DNA of 64,000 nucleotides from contig JAPKEL010000003.1 of assembly GCA_028822065.1 (NCBI GenBank), positions 39,959 to 103,958 of the forward strand, read 5' to 3'. This document shows, piece after piece, positions 16,601 to 24,958 of the stretch. This DNA is from Woeseiaceae bacterium. Lineage in GTDB: Bacteria > Pseudomonadota > Gammaproteobacteria > Steroidobacterales > Woeseiaceae. The translations under genes were made by a program, and so were the position numbers. Numbering within the stretch: the first letter of the stretch is position 1; the number at the start of each line of letters is the position of its first letter. Under the pieces are notes generated by a model that saw only the letters and a program-made list of their open reading frames with translations, was not told where the DNA came from and searched no databases.

Positions 16601-17353
16601 ATGAGCGAAAAACCAGTTATTGCAGTACCTGCAGATAGAAGACTTATCGGCATTCATCCATTTCATATGGTTGGCGAGAAATACATAACTGCCCTCAAAG
16701 ATGCTGCCGAAGGGCTGCCATGGATGATTCCAGCTACTGGAGATGACGGCATGCTTGATGATATTTTTAATAAGGTTGATGGTCTATTTTTAACCGGAAG
16801 TATCTCGGATATTGAACCTCATCATTATCAAGGAAATCCAAGCCGACCAGGAACATTGCATGATCCTGAGAGAGATGCCACGGTATTTCCACTGGCGCGT
16901 AAGGCATTGGATATAGGGATGCCTATTTTTGCTGTATGTCGAGGTTTTCAGGAATTAAATGTCTTGCTGGGTGGTACTTTGCATCAGCAAATACATGAGG
17001 TTGAAGAGTGCTTAGATCACCGTGAAGATAAGAATGATCTTATTGAGAAAGGGTATGGTCCGGCACATACAATATCTATAAAGAAGGACAGTATGTTAAG
17101 TAGTTTTACTGATCAAGACATCGTGAGTGTCAATTCATTGCATGGTCAGGGGGTTGATCGAATTGCTGCAGGCGTCAATATAGAAGCGGTAGCCGAAGAT
17201 GGTGTTATTGAGGCCTTTAAAGTTACTGAAACGAGTGGCTTCGCCTATGCTGTACAATGGCATCCTGAATGGAAAGTTCTGGAAAACCCTCTATCACTTT
17301 CAATATTTAGGGCATTCGGCGATGCTTGTCGTGAGTATGCGCAAAAAAAATGA
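16601..17353 (+). CDS. puuD: Gamma-glutamyl-GABA hydrolase (PuuD type)
   Basis: Class I glutamine-amidotransferase-fold hydrolase of 250 residues (peptidase C26 family). It releases GABA and glutamate from gamma-glutamyl-GABA, the last step of the glutamylated putrescine route. The nucleophile Cys113 is in FAVCRGFQELN. His221 and Glu223 are in QWHPEW, and SLHGQG (179-184) is a family motif. It precedes the second glutamine-synthetase-like gene by 42 bp on the same strand. The substrate assignment rests on family and the neighbouring PuuA and PuuB genes. Confidence 0.9.
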   Translation: MSEKPVIAVPADRRLIGIHPFHMVGEKYITALKDAAEGLPWMIPATGDDGMLDDIFNKVDGLFLTGSISDIEPHHYQGNPSRPGTLHDPERDATVFPLARKALDIGMPIFAVCRGFQELNVLLGGTLHQQIHEVEECLDHREDKNDLIEKGYGPAHTISIKKDSMLSSFTDQDIVSVNSLHGQGVDRIAAGVNIEAVAEDGVIEAFKVTETSGFAYAVQWHPEWKVLENPLSLSIFRAFGDACREYAQKK

Positions 17354-17370
17354 TAATAATTTTAATTAAC

Positions 17371-17382
17371 GTGCTTTAGCAC
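17371..17382. promoter_or_regulatory. Short palindrome GTGCTTTAGCAC
   Basis: Perfect 5-bp arms GTGCT/AGCAC around TT, lying 12 bp before the GTG start of the second gamma-glutamylpolyamine synthetase gene. It could form a small hairpin or be a protein site. There is no ribosome binding site of normal strength between it and the GTG. Confidence 0.25.
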
Positions 17383-17394
17383 ATTGGGTCAATA

Positions 17395-18726
17395 GTGAGT
17401 AAAAAAGATATTTTTAATAATTGGTTTAAGGAACATAAAATTGAAGATGTTGAGGTTTTGTTGCCAGACATGGCAGGCGCCGCGCGTGGCAAAATAATTC
17501 CTGCGACAAGTTTCGGTGAAGGTGAAATGAAAATGCCAGAAGCCATATTCGGTCAAACAATTTCCGGTGATTATTTTGAGAGCGATGACAATGTCGAAGA
17601 TCGAGATATGTTTTTGGTTCCTGATCCAGATACTCTTTGTTCAGTCCCATGGATGGAGCTTCCTACAGCATCGGTTATATTTGATGGCTTTACAAAAGAT
17701 GGGAATGAGGTTTTAACTTCGCCAAGGAGGGTGTTGCAGAATGTATTAGCACTTTATAGTGAGCAAGAATGGAGCCCAGTGGTTGCTCCAGAAGCGGAAT
17801 TCTATTTACTTAATCCATCCACTGATATAAATGTAGAAATAGAGCCGCCTGAGGGACGGTTAGGCCGTACGGATACATCAAAGCAGCCTTATAGTTTGGA
17901 TGCTATGAATAATTTTGATCCCTTCATTAATCAAGTTTATGAATTTAGTGAGGCACAAGGTATTCGTATAGATAATCTCTCACAGGAAATGGGTCCCGCT
18001 CAACTAGAGATTAATTTTGTTCACGGTGATGCGTTATCACTGGCTGATCAGGTCTTTCGCTTTAAGCGGACTGTTCGCGAAGTTGCAATTATGCATGGAA
18101 TGCATGCTACTTTCATGGCCAGACCTATAACCGGTGAGGCTGGCAGTGCCTTACATATTCATCAAAGTATCCTTAATATGAATGGGGATAATATTTTTTC
18201 GAATAAGGATGGCACGCAAACCGACTTATTTACGCATTATATCGGCGGTTTGCAAAAATACATGCCAGAAGCACTTCTTATCTTTGCACCTTATGCAAAT
18301 TCATACCGACGTTTCTTAAGTTATTGGTCTTCTCCGGTTAATCTAGAGTGGGCTGTGGATAATCGAAGCGTAGGTTTGAGAGTGCCAGATTGTGACCCAC
18401 AGAATCGTCGTGTTGAAAATCGCTTGGCTGGGTCGGACGTTAATCCTTATTTAGTTTTGGCAGCAACTTTGGCTTGCGGTTATATGGGTATGGCTGAAAA
18501 AATAATGCCTCGAGACTCTATTGAAGGGAGTGCATATGACCTCCCATTTGATTTATATCGCAATATGTATGCATCTATTGATGCTTTTTCATCAAGTAAA
18601 GCTATGCGTACAATGCTAGGCGACTCATTTGTTGATATGTATTCAGGTATTAAGCAAAAAGAACACGAGCAATTTCAAGAAATCATCACTCCTTGGGAAA
18701 GAGAAGTACTGATGTTGAACGTTTAA
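17395..18726 (+). CDS. puuA: Gamma-glutamylputrescine synthetase (glutamine synthetase family), paralogue 2
   Basis: A 443-residue glutamine-synthetase-fold ligase of the PuuA type, starting at GTG. It should attach glutamate to putrescine with ATP, the entry step of the pathway. The N-terminal LLPDMAGAARGKIIP is the beta-grasp segment. Catalytic motifs are APEAEFYLL, SALHIHQSI, FAPYANSYRRF, NRSVGLRVP and NRLAGSDVNPYLVLAATLA. It differs substantially from the paralogue at 11.5 kb (for example HIHQS against HMHMS), so the duplication is not recent. Located directly after puuD and followed by a palindromic operator and the aminotransferase gene. Confidence 0.88.
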   Translation: MSKKDIFNNWFKEHKIEDVEVLLPDMAGAARGKIIPATSFGEGEMKMPEAIFGQTISGDYFESDDNVEDRDMFLVPDPDTLCSVPWMELPTASVIFDGFTKDGNEVLTSPRRVLQNVLALYSEQEWSPVVAPEAEFYLLNPSTDINVEIEPPEGRLGRTDTSKQPYSLDAMNNFDPFINQVYEFSEAQGIRIDNLSQEMGPAQLEINFVHGDALSLADQVFRFKRTVREVAIMHGMHATFMARPITGEAGSALHIHQSILNMNGDNIFSNKDGTQTDLFTHYIGGLQKYMPEALLIFAPYANSYRRFLSYWSSPVNLEWAVDNRSVGLRVPDCDPQNRRVENRLAGSDVNPYLVLAATLACGYMGMAEKIMPRDSIEGSAYDLPFDLYRNMYASIDAFSSSKAMRTMLGDSFVDMYSGIKQKEHEQFQEIITPWEREVLMLNV

Positions 18727-18757
18727 TCATAATATGATATTAAATTTCATATTATGA
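18727..18757. promoter_or_regulatory. Tandem palindromic operator, copy 2
   Basis: TCATAATATGA (18727-18737) and TCATATTATGA (18747-18757), with the same 9-bp gap, 20-bp centre spacing and orientation as copy 1 upstream of iclR. Only the gap sequence differs. It begins directly after the stop of the second gamma-glutamylpolyamine synthetase gene and lies 85 bp upstream of the aminotransferase start. Proposed binding site for the IclR-family protein encoded at 12997-13752. Confidence 0.7.
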
Positions 18758-18761
18758 AATA

Positions 18762-18776
18762 TTACATGACATGTAA
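18762..18776. promoter_or_regulatory. 15-bp palindrome TTACATG-A-CATGTAA
   Basis: Perfect 7-bp arms around one base, 4 bp after operator copy 2, with its centre 17 bp from the nearest palindrome. It overlaps the -35 region of the candidate aminotransferase promoter. It differs in sequence from the TCATAnTATGA boxes and is absent from the iclR control region, so it may serve another regulator. Confidence 0.45.
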
Positions 18777-18795
18777 GATTAATATTGTCTAATAT
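18766..18795 (+). promoter_or_regulatory. Candidate promoter of the aminotransferase-agmatinase-puuB genes
   Basis: ATGACA (18766-18771) and TAATAT (18790-18795) are spaced by 18 bp and lie 48 bp before the aminotransferase ATG. The two tandem palindromes lie just upstream. The -35 element is covered by the TTACATG palindrome. Matches are partial. Confidence 0.35.
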
Positions 18796-18842
18796 AAGAC
18801 TTTAGATTTGTCGTTAAAAAGAAATTCATTAAGGAGTGGGGT

Positions 18843-20216
18843 ATGTCTCTTTTAGAGCAGCGCACCAAAGCAGATTGGCAGGCTTTGGATAGTGACCATT
18901 ATATGCATCCTTTTACGAATCATAAAGATTTAAGTGAAAGAAAAAGTCGCATTATTGCTAGAGCTAAAGGCGTATATATTTATGATGCAGATGACAATGA
19001 GATTCTAGATGCGATGTCTGGTCTTTGGTGTGTAAATGCCGGGTATGGCAGAACAGAACTGGCTGATGCTGCTGCCGATCAGCTTAAAGAATTACCCTAT
19101 TACAATAGTTTTTTTCAATGTGCTAATCCGCCTTCTATTGAGTTGGCACAGATGCTCAAAGAGGTTACACAAGGACATTTAAATCGTGTTTTTTATACCG
19201 GTTCAGGCTCTGAATCTATCGATACTATGATTCGTATTGTAAGACGATACTGGGAAGTGATGGGGCAACCTAAACGCACCACGATCATAGCAAGAAAAAA
19301 TGCCTATCATGGGTCTACAATTGCAGGAGTAAGTCTTGGCGGAATGAATCCTATGCATTCTCAAGGTGGACCTTTATTGCCTGGTATTGAGCATATTGAA
19401 CAACCTTATTGGTTTGAATCAGATCGCAGTCTTTCTCAAGCAGATTTCGGATTAAAAATGGCCAGTTTACTGGAAGAAAAAATTCTTAAACTTGGAGCTG
19501 AGAAGGTTGCAGCATTTGTTGGCGAACCTATCCAAGGTGCTGGCGGTGTCATTATACCTCCAGATACTTATTGGCCAGAAATTGAGCGTATTTGTAAACA
19601 TTATGGAGTGCTGTTAGTTAATGATGAGGTGATTTGTGGATTTGGGCGATTAGGGGAATGGTTTGGCTCGGATCATTTTAAAGTCAAGCCCGATTTAATC
19701 ACTTTTGCCAAGGGTGTGACTTCAGGTTACTTACCGTTGGGTGGTGTAATGGTGGGTGATAAAGTGGCTGATGTTCTTATAGAAAAGGGCGGCGAGTTTA
19801 ATCATGGGTTTACTTATTCAGGGCACCCTGCATCCTGCGCAGTAGCGATTAAAAATATACAAATATTACAAAATGAAAAACTGATTGAGCGTGTTAAAAA
19901 TGATATCGGTCCCTACATGCAAAAAAAATGGCATGCTCTAGCGGAACATCCGATAGTGGGTGAAACCAGAATGGTTGGATTGATGGGAGCGATGGAATTA
20001 GTCTCAAGTAAAACGTCATGCGAAAGGTTTGATGATAAAGGCACTGCAGGCACGGTTTTCCGAGATTTTGCCGTGAACAATGGGCTGGTAATGCGGGCGG
20101 TTGGCGATACAATCGTAACTTCACCACCACTAATTATCAGTCACAACGAGGTGGATGAATTGATTGAGAAAGCTTGGAAATGTCTTGATCATACTCAAAA
20201 AATAATGACTTTTTAA
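18843..20216 (+). CDS. Class III omega-aminotransferase (polyamine or GABA:pyruvate type)
   Basis: PLP-dependent class III aminotransferase of 457 residues, similar to putrescine/cadaverine:pyruvate aminotransferases (SpuC group). The N-terminal YMHPFTNHKDL motif is typical of that group. SGSESIDT binds the cofactor phosphate, DEVICGFGR (261-269) holds the PLP-ring Asp, and Lys290 in TFAKGVTSGYLPLGG forms the Schiff base. It could transaminate putrescine directly or convert GABA to succinate semialdehyde. It opens a run of closely spaced genes with agmatinase and puuB, under the second tandem operator. An AAGGAG ribosome binding site precedes the ATG. Confidence 0.88.
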   Translation: MSLLEQRTKADWQALDSDHYMHPFTNHKDLSERKSRIIARAKGVYIYDADDNEILDAMSGLWCVNAGYGRTELADAAADQLKELPYYNSFFQCANPPSIELAQMLKEVTQGHLNRVFYTGSGSESIDTMIRIVRRYWEVMGQPKRTTIIARKNAYHGSTIAGVSLGGMNPMHSQGGPLLPGIEHIEQPYWFESDRSLSQADFGLKMASLLEEKILKLGAEKVAAFVGEPIQGAGGVIIPPDTYWPEIERICKHYGVLLVNDEVICGFGRLGEWFGSDHFKVKPDLITFAKGVTSGYLPLGGVMVGDKVADVLIEKGGEFNHGFTYSGHPASCAVAIKNIQILQNEKLIERVKNDIGPYMQKKWHALAEHPIVGETRMVGLMGAMELVSSKTSCERFDDKGTAGTVFRDFAVNNGLVMRAVGDTIVTSPPLIISHNEVDELIEKAWKCLDHTQKIMTF

Positions 20217-20237
20217 TTTAACGATATAGAAAATAAT

Positions 20238-21212
20238 ATGAATAAAAAAAACAGTAAAAATATGGATCGACCAGAATTGTATGGCATGGTTTACGAACCC
20301 ACTTATTCTGGTGCGACTACATTTCTTCGTCGCACAGCATCTCGAGATTTGAATGGGGTAGATCTTGTGATCACTGGTATTCCTTTGGATACAGCAACGA
20401 CGAATCGGCCCGGAGCAAGATTTGGACCGCGCGCTGTCCGCCTAGCTTCCACGATTATGGCTTGGGAAAAACCTTATGGCCTTGATTTTAATCCGGTTGA
20501 TCGCTTAGCGATGGTTGATTATGGCGATTGTCATTTTGATTTTGGAAAGCCAGAAGCCGCAGTAAATGAGATGATAGATCATATTTCCTCAATCATTGAT
20601 CAGGGTCCAGGTGTCTTAACGATTGGTGGTGATCATTTTGTCTCATACCCTGTGCTTAAAGCCTATGCAAAAAAATACAAAGAACCGATTTCATTGATTC
20701 ATTTTGACGCTCATACCGATACTTGGGAGGCTGGTGAAGGTCAAGATCCTGAAGAAGAGAATGGCAGAATAGATCATGGCACTATGTTTTATCATGCAGT
20801 TAAAGAGGGTATTGTTGACCCCAAGAATTCAGTACAAATAGGAATTCGAACTGAAAATCCAGACACTATGGGTTTTAATATCTTAGACGCACCTTGGGTG
20901 CACAAGAATGGGATTGAGCAGGTCATTCAAAAGACGCTTGAGATAGTTGGCAATAAGCCGGTTTATATGACTTTTGATATTGATTGCCTTGACCCAAGTT
21001 TTGCACCAGGGACAGGTACTCCAGTATGTGGAGGTTTAACTTCTCATCAGGCAATGAGTATTATCAGAGGGCTCAGCGGAATAAATTTAATTGGAATGGA
21101 TGTGGTAGAAGTAGCTCCTGCTTATGATGTAGGTGAGATTACCGCTCTTGCAGCGGCTCATATCGCCATGGAGATGGTGTCTATCTATGCTTCTAAACCT
21201 GAATTTAAATAA
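20238..21212 (+). CDS. speB: Agmatinase-family ureohydrolase
   Basis: Manganese-dependent ureohydrolase of 324 residues. Metal ligands are all present: GGDH (130-133), DAHTD (157-161) and DIDCLDP (247-253). In the cluster it would hydrolyse agmatine to putrescine and urea, feeding the PuuA route. The N-terminal region, with PTYSGATTFLRR, is the agmatinase/guanidinobutyrase type, so 4-guanidinobutyrate giving GABA is an alternative substrate. It is 21 bp after the aminotransferase and 12 bp before puuB. No arginine decarboxylase is in the window. Confidence 0.88.
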   Translation: MNKKNSKNMDRPELYGMVYEPTYSGATTFLRRTASRDLNGVDLVITGIPLDTATTNRPGARFGPRAVRLASTIMAWEKPYGLDFNPVDRLAMVDYGDCHFDFGKPEAAVNEMIDHISSIIDQGPGVLTIGGDHFVSYPVLKAYAKKYKEPISLIHFDAHTDTWEAGEGQDPEEENGRIDHGTMFYHAVKEGIVDPKNSVQIGIRTENPDTMGFNILDAPWVHKNGIEQVIQKTLEIVGNKPVYMTFDIDCLDPSFAPGTGTPVCGGLTSHQAMSIIRGLSGINLIGMDVVEVAPAYDVGEITALAAAHIAMEMVSIYASKPEFK

Positions 21213-21224
21213 TGGATTTTTAAA

Positions 21225-22511
21225 ATGATAGAAACATCAGAACATGCAGCTTCTTATTATGCTGCTTCCAGCAATTGGCAAACCAATTACCCTAAGCTTC
21301 AAGGTGAAATTACCGTTGATGTGGCCGTAGTGGGCGGAGGATTTACTGGAATCTCTACAGCGCTTAGATTGGTTGAGAATGGATACAAAGTGGCCATTGT
21401 CGAAGCCAATAGAATCAGTTGGGGCGCCTCTGGCAGGAATGGCGGGCAACTCATTGATGGGTTTGTAATGGATTTAGATAAATTTGAAAAAAAAGTGGGT
21501 AAGGCAGGTGCTGACATTGCTTATCAGATGGGTATTGAATGTCGAGATGTAGTTTTAGAGAGAATAGAGAAATATTCGATTGATTGTGATTTGCGTTTTG
21601 GTTTTCTGGATGTCGCAATGAATCAAGGTGATATTGAAGAATTTCATGAGTGGATCGAATATAAAGAGAAAAAGAATTACCCTCATAAAATGGAATTTAT
21701 ACCTAAAGAAAAATTGCATGAGCATGTTGGTTCAGAGCGATATATTGCTGGTGTTGTTAATTATGGTAACGGTCATCTGCATCCTTTAAATTTATGTATT
21801 GGTGAGGCACGCGCCATAACAGAGCAAGGTGGTTTAATTTTCGAACAATCCAAGGTAATCAAAGTTAAGCATGGTGCAAAACCACAAGTTATTACCGAAG
21901 AAGGCGTTATTAACGCAAAAAAAGTAGTGCTCGCAGGCAATGCTTATTTAGGTAAAACCGAACCTAAACTTGAAGGTTCTGTTATTCCAGCTGGGAGCTA
22001 TATTATTGCTACAGAGCCTCTCTCGGAAGATCTTGCCAATGAGTTATTACCCTCAAATATGGCGGTATGTGACCAGCGAGTAGGCTTGGATTATTTTAGA
22101 TTATCGGCTGACAGGCGAATGTTATTTGGTGGATTATGTAATTATTCTGGAAGACATCCTAGAAGTATAACTGGAGTACTTAAACCTAAAATGGAACGTG
22201 CCTTTCCCCAGTTAAAGAAAGCGAAAATTGATTACGAATGGGGTGGCTATATAGGGATTAGTATGAATCGAATCCCACAGATGGGACGAATTGAAAATAA
22301 CACTTACTATATACAAGGTTATTCTGGCCATGGTATAGCGCCAACACATATTGCAGGTAATGTTATTGCAGATGCGATTATGGGCGATACCGAGAAATTT
22401 GATGTATTTGACAAGGTATGGCATTTGAGACTTCCTGGTGGATTATGGTTTGCTAATCCTACATTGGCGTTAGGTATGATGTACCATCGAATTCGAGAGT
22501 TACTAGCCTAA
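21225..22511 (+). CDS. puuB: Gamma-glutamylputrescine oxidase-like flavoprotein
   Basis: FAD-dependent amine oxidase of 428 residues in the DAO superfamily. It should oxidise gamma-glutamylputrescine to the aldehyde with ammonia and hydrogen peroxide. The N-terminal SYYAASSNWQTNYPKL is the PuuB/OrdL-type lead. The Rossmann motif VVGGGFTGIS is at 36-45, followed by WGASGRNGGQLIDG and, near the end, YIQGYSGHGIAPTHIAG. Unlike the flavoprotein at 2600, the domain order is normal. It sits in the aminotransferase-agmatinase-puuB run. Aldehyde produced here needs a PuuC-type dehydrogenase that is not evident in the window. Confidence 0.9.
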   Translation: MIETSEHAASYYAASSNWQTNYPKLQGEITVDVAVVGGGFTGISTALRLVENGYKVAIVEANRISWGASGRNGGQLIDGFVMDLDKFEKKVGKAGADIAYQMGIECRDVVLERIEKYSIDCDLRFGFLDVAMNQGDIEEFHEWIEYKEKKNYPHKMEFIPKEKLHEHVGSERYIAGVVNYGNGHLHPLNLCIGEARAITEQGGLIFEQSKVIKVKHGAKPQVITEEGVINAKKVVLAGNAYLGKTEPKLEGSVIPAGSYIIATEPLSEDLANELLPSNMAVCDQRVGLDYFRLSADRRMLFGGLCNYSGRHPRSITGVLKPKMERAFPQLKKAKIDYEWGGYIGISMNRIPQMGRIENNTYYIQGYSGHGIAPTHIAGNVIADAIMGDTEKFDVFDKVWHLRLPGGLWFANPTLALGMMYHRIRELLA

Positions 22512-22532
22512 GCCTAGTAGCGTTATATTTAA

Positions 22533-24431
22533 GTGAAAAAAAAACTCAATATAAGCCGGCGTGATTTTGTAAATGGTTTTGCTCTCAGCCTGACAGCAGG
22601 CACAACATTAGCACCATTTGAGTTGCTCGCTAATGATAATTTAGCTTCATCGAGTGCTTATTATCCACCCGCAATGAGTGGAATGAGGGGAAGTCATAAA
22701 GGGTCTTTTGAGATAGCTCATGCCTTAGCATGGGCCGGTACGAAATTTGACGAACCTAAACACCAAACTGATACCGATTATGATTTAATTGTGGTTGGTG
22801 GAGGTCTTTCTGGTCTATCAGCGGCTTACTTTTATCGCCAGCGTTATGGTAAAGATGCAAAAATTCTTGTTATAGACAACCACGATGATTTTGGCGGTCA
22901 TGCAAAAAGAAATGAATTTATGGTCGATGGTAAAAAATTAATCGGTTATGGTGGCAGTCAATCTATCGATACACCCAGTTCATATTCGGCTCCTGCTAAA
23001 AAATTATTGAAAGATATCGGCGTTATCACTGAACGTTTCTATGATTATTATGATCAAGAGTATTTTGAAAATCGAAAATTAAAACGAGGTCTTTATTTCA
23101 GTAATGAGTTGTATGGTAAAGATGTAGTTTTTGAGAATTTATTGAGAACTAATATAAATAAAGATGATAATGATTCGATTGATATTTTAAATACATTTCC
23201 ACTTGCTAAAGAATCTAAAAAAGCACTAATTAATTTATTAAAATCAAAGAAAAATTATCTACAAAATGAGCCTTCATTAACAAAAAGAATCGCATTGATG
23301 CGCAGTACAAGTTACAGCGACTTCTTGAGAAAATTTGCGAAAGTTCCAGAAGAAGTGGTGCTTTTATACAGAGATAGTCCTCGTGGGTTATGGGGTGTAG
23401 GTTGGGATGCACTTTCAACTCTCGAAGCTTATAAGGCGGACATGCCTGGAACTTGGTATTTAGATTTAGAGGTGGAATCCGTTAATCCTAAAAATATATA
23501 TGAAAGAGAAGACCCGTATATTTTCCATTTTCCAGATGGCAATGCTGGCGTTGCCAGAGCATTAGTCAGTAAGCTTGTCCCAGACTCAATAACTGCTGAG
23601 ACTATGGAAGCTCAAGTCAAAGCAAAAGTTGATTATGATGCTTTGGATTTAAAATCCTCAAAAGTGCGTATTCGACTTAACTCTTCTGTGGTTAAAGTGG
23701 AGCATACACCTAACCAGGAATCGGTTAATGTAACTTATATCCATAATGGCGAGTCCTATAGGGTTAAGGGCAAGCATGTGGTAATGGCGTGTTACAACAA
23801 TATGTTGCCTCATTTATGTCCAGAACTGCCATTAGCCCAAAAAGAAGCCCTTGATTACGCAACAAAAATCCCATTGGTCTATATCAGTATCGCGGTAAGG
23901 AATTGGCGAGCATTAAACAACCTTGGTTTTCGCAGTATCACTATTCCACAACCTAAGTTAATGCACTCATTTGGATTGGATTTTCCAGTGAGTATGGGCG
24001 GCTATGATTTTACTCAAAATCCAAATCAGCCGACGATTCTGCATGGTACTTATGTCCCCACTGATCCAGACAAGGGTTTGAGTCCAAAACAACAGGTGAT
24101 CAATGGGAGAAGACAGCTGTATGAAATTAGTTTTGATCAATTTGAGCGCGATATTATTGAGCAAATGCAAGGCTCGCTTAAGGGTGGGGGTTTTGATGCT
24201 GAGAGAGATATTGCAGGCATAACGGTAAATCGATGGCCACATGGTTATGCATGGGAGTACAATGATTTTTCTGATCCTGCTGAATATAATCCTTATAATG
24301 GACCGCATATTAAAGGAAGAGCTAGAATCGGGCGTATCTCTATAGCAAATTCAGATGCTTCGGCTTATGCTTATGTCGATGGCGCTATTGATGCGGCAGA
24401 TCGAGCTGTGAATGAACAATTGAAGATATAA
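22533..24431 (+). CDS. spdH: Tat-exported spermidine dehydrogenase-like flavoprotein
   Basis: A 632-residue protein, GTG start, with a twin-arginine signal (SRRDF at 8-12, then a hydrophobic core). The mature part opens with MSGMRGSHKGSFEIAHAL. The FAD motif VVGGGLSGLSAAYF starts near residue 87, and DNHDDFGGHAKRNEF (115-129) is diagnostic of the spermidine dehydrogenase group typified by Pseudomonas SpdH. It would cleave spermidine in the periplasm to a C3 and a C4 amine/aldehyde pair. C-terminal NSDASAYAYVDGAIDAADRA closes the FAD site. It lies 21 bp after puuB. Activity is inferred from family and context. Confidence 0.82.
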   Translation: MKKKLNISRRDFVNGFALSLTAGTTLAPFELLANDNLASSSAYYPPAMSGMRGSHKGSFEIAHALAWAGTKFDEPKHQTDTDYDLIVVGGGLSGLSAAYFYRQRYGKDAKILVIDNHDDFGGHAKRNEFMVDGKKLIGYGGSQSIDTPSSYSAPAKKLLKDIGVITERFYDYYDQEYFENRKLKRGLYFSNELYGKDVVFENLLRTNINKDDNDSIDILNTFPLAKESKKALINLLKSKKNYLQNEPSLTKRIALMRSTSYSDFLRKFAKVPEEVVLLYRDSPRGLWGVGWDALSTLEAYKADMPGTWYLDLEVESVNPKNIYEREDPYIFHFPDGNAGVARALVSKLVPDSITAETMEAQVKAKVDYDALDLKSSKVRIRLNSSVVKVEHTPNQESVNVTYIHNGESYRVKGKHVVMACYNNMLPHLCPELPLAQKEALDYATKIPLVYISIAVRNWRALNNLGFRSITIPQPKLMHSFGLDFPVSMGGYDFTQNPNQPTILHGTYVPTDPDKGLSPKQQVINGRRQLYEISFDQFERDIIEQMQGSLKGGGFDAERDIAGITVNRWPHGYAWEYNDFSDPAEYNPYNGPHIKGRARIGRISIANSDASAYAYVDGAIDAADRAVNEQLKI

Positions 24432-24462
24432 ATGGAAAATTTTTATAATAAAGGGGATAACG

Positions 24463-24906
24463 ATGAATAAAATAATAATCTTTTTAGTAAGCATGACTAT
24501 TTTTGTTGGGCTGGTTAATGCGGATCACCACGATGAAGTTATAAAGCCATCTCAGATGACTAAAGTTGATATTGCTGGTGCTATTTACGAACGTCCTGAT
24601 ATGACTGAATCAACCAGAAATGGTAATACCACTCTAGATGTCACCGATATGTTAAGTAGTGATGGCAAATTTGAGACCGGAATGTATCGCTCAGGACCAC
24701 TTCATAATGTCCATGACGAGCCTTATGGTGTGGATGAGATTTTTTATATAATTGAAGGCAGTATTACTTTAACATCGGCCGATGGAAGCGTTATGACCAG
24801 CGGTGCTGGCGAAACACTTTCGATTCCAAAAGAATGGACAGGTATATGGGACACTGATGGCTACAGTAAGATCTGGGCTATTTATTATGGTGATAGCAAA
24901 GAGTAA
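24463..24906 (+). CDS. Secreted cupin-domain protein
   Basis: A 147-residue protein with a signal peptide (KIIIFLVSMTIFVGLVNA) and one cupin barrel. Motifs are HNVHDEPYGVDEIFYIIEGSI and the later PKEWTGIWDTDG, the layout of DUF861/cupin_3 proteins. Metal-binding His and Glu are partly present (DEIFYIIEG). These proteins are often found beside amine oxidases, and here it follows the exported spermidine dehydrogenase by 31 bp with a strong AAAGGGG ribosome binding site. A role in binding or converting a periplasmic amine product is conjecture. Confidence 0.75.
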   Translation: MNKIIIFLVSMTIFVGLVNADHHDEVIKPSQMTKVDIAGAIYERPDMTESTRNGNTTLDVTDMLSSDGKFETGMYRSGPLHNVHDEPYGVDEIFYIIEGSITLTSADGSVMTSGAGETLSIPKEWTGIWDTDGYSKIWAIYYGDSKE

Positions 24907-24958
24907 GAAGAGATTTTAAAATAAACAAAGATAGTAATTAGATTTAAGGAGAAGGTTC

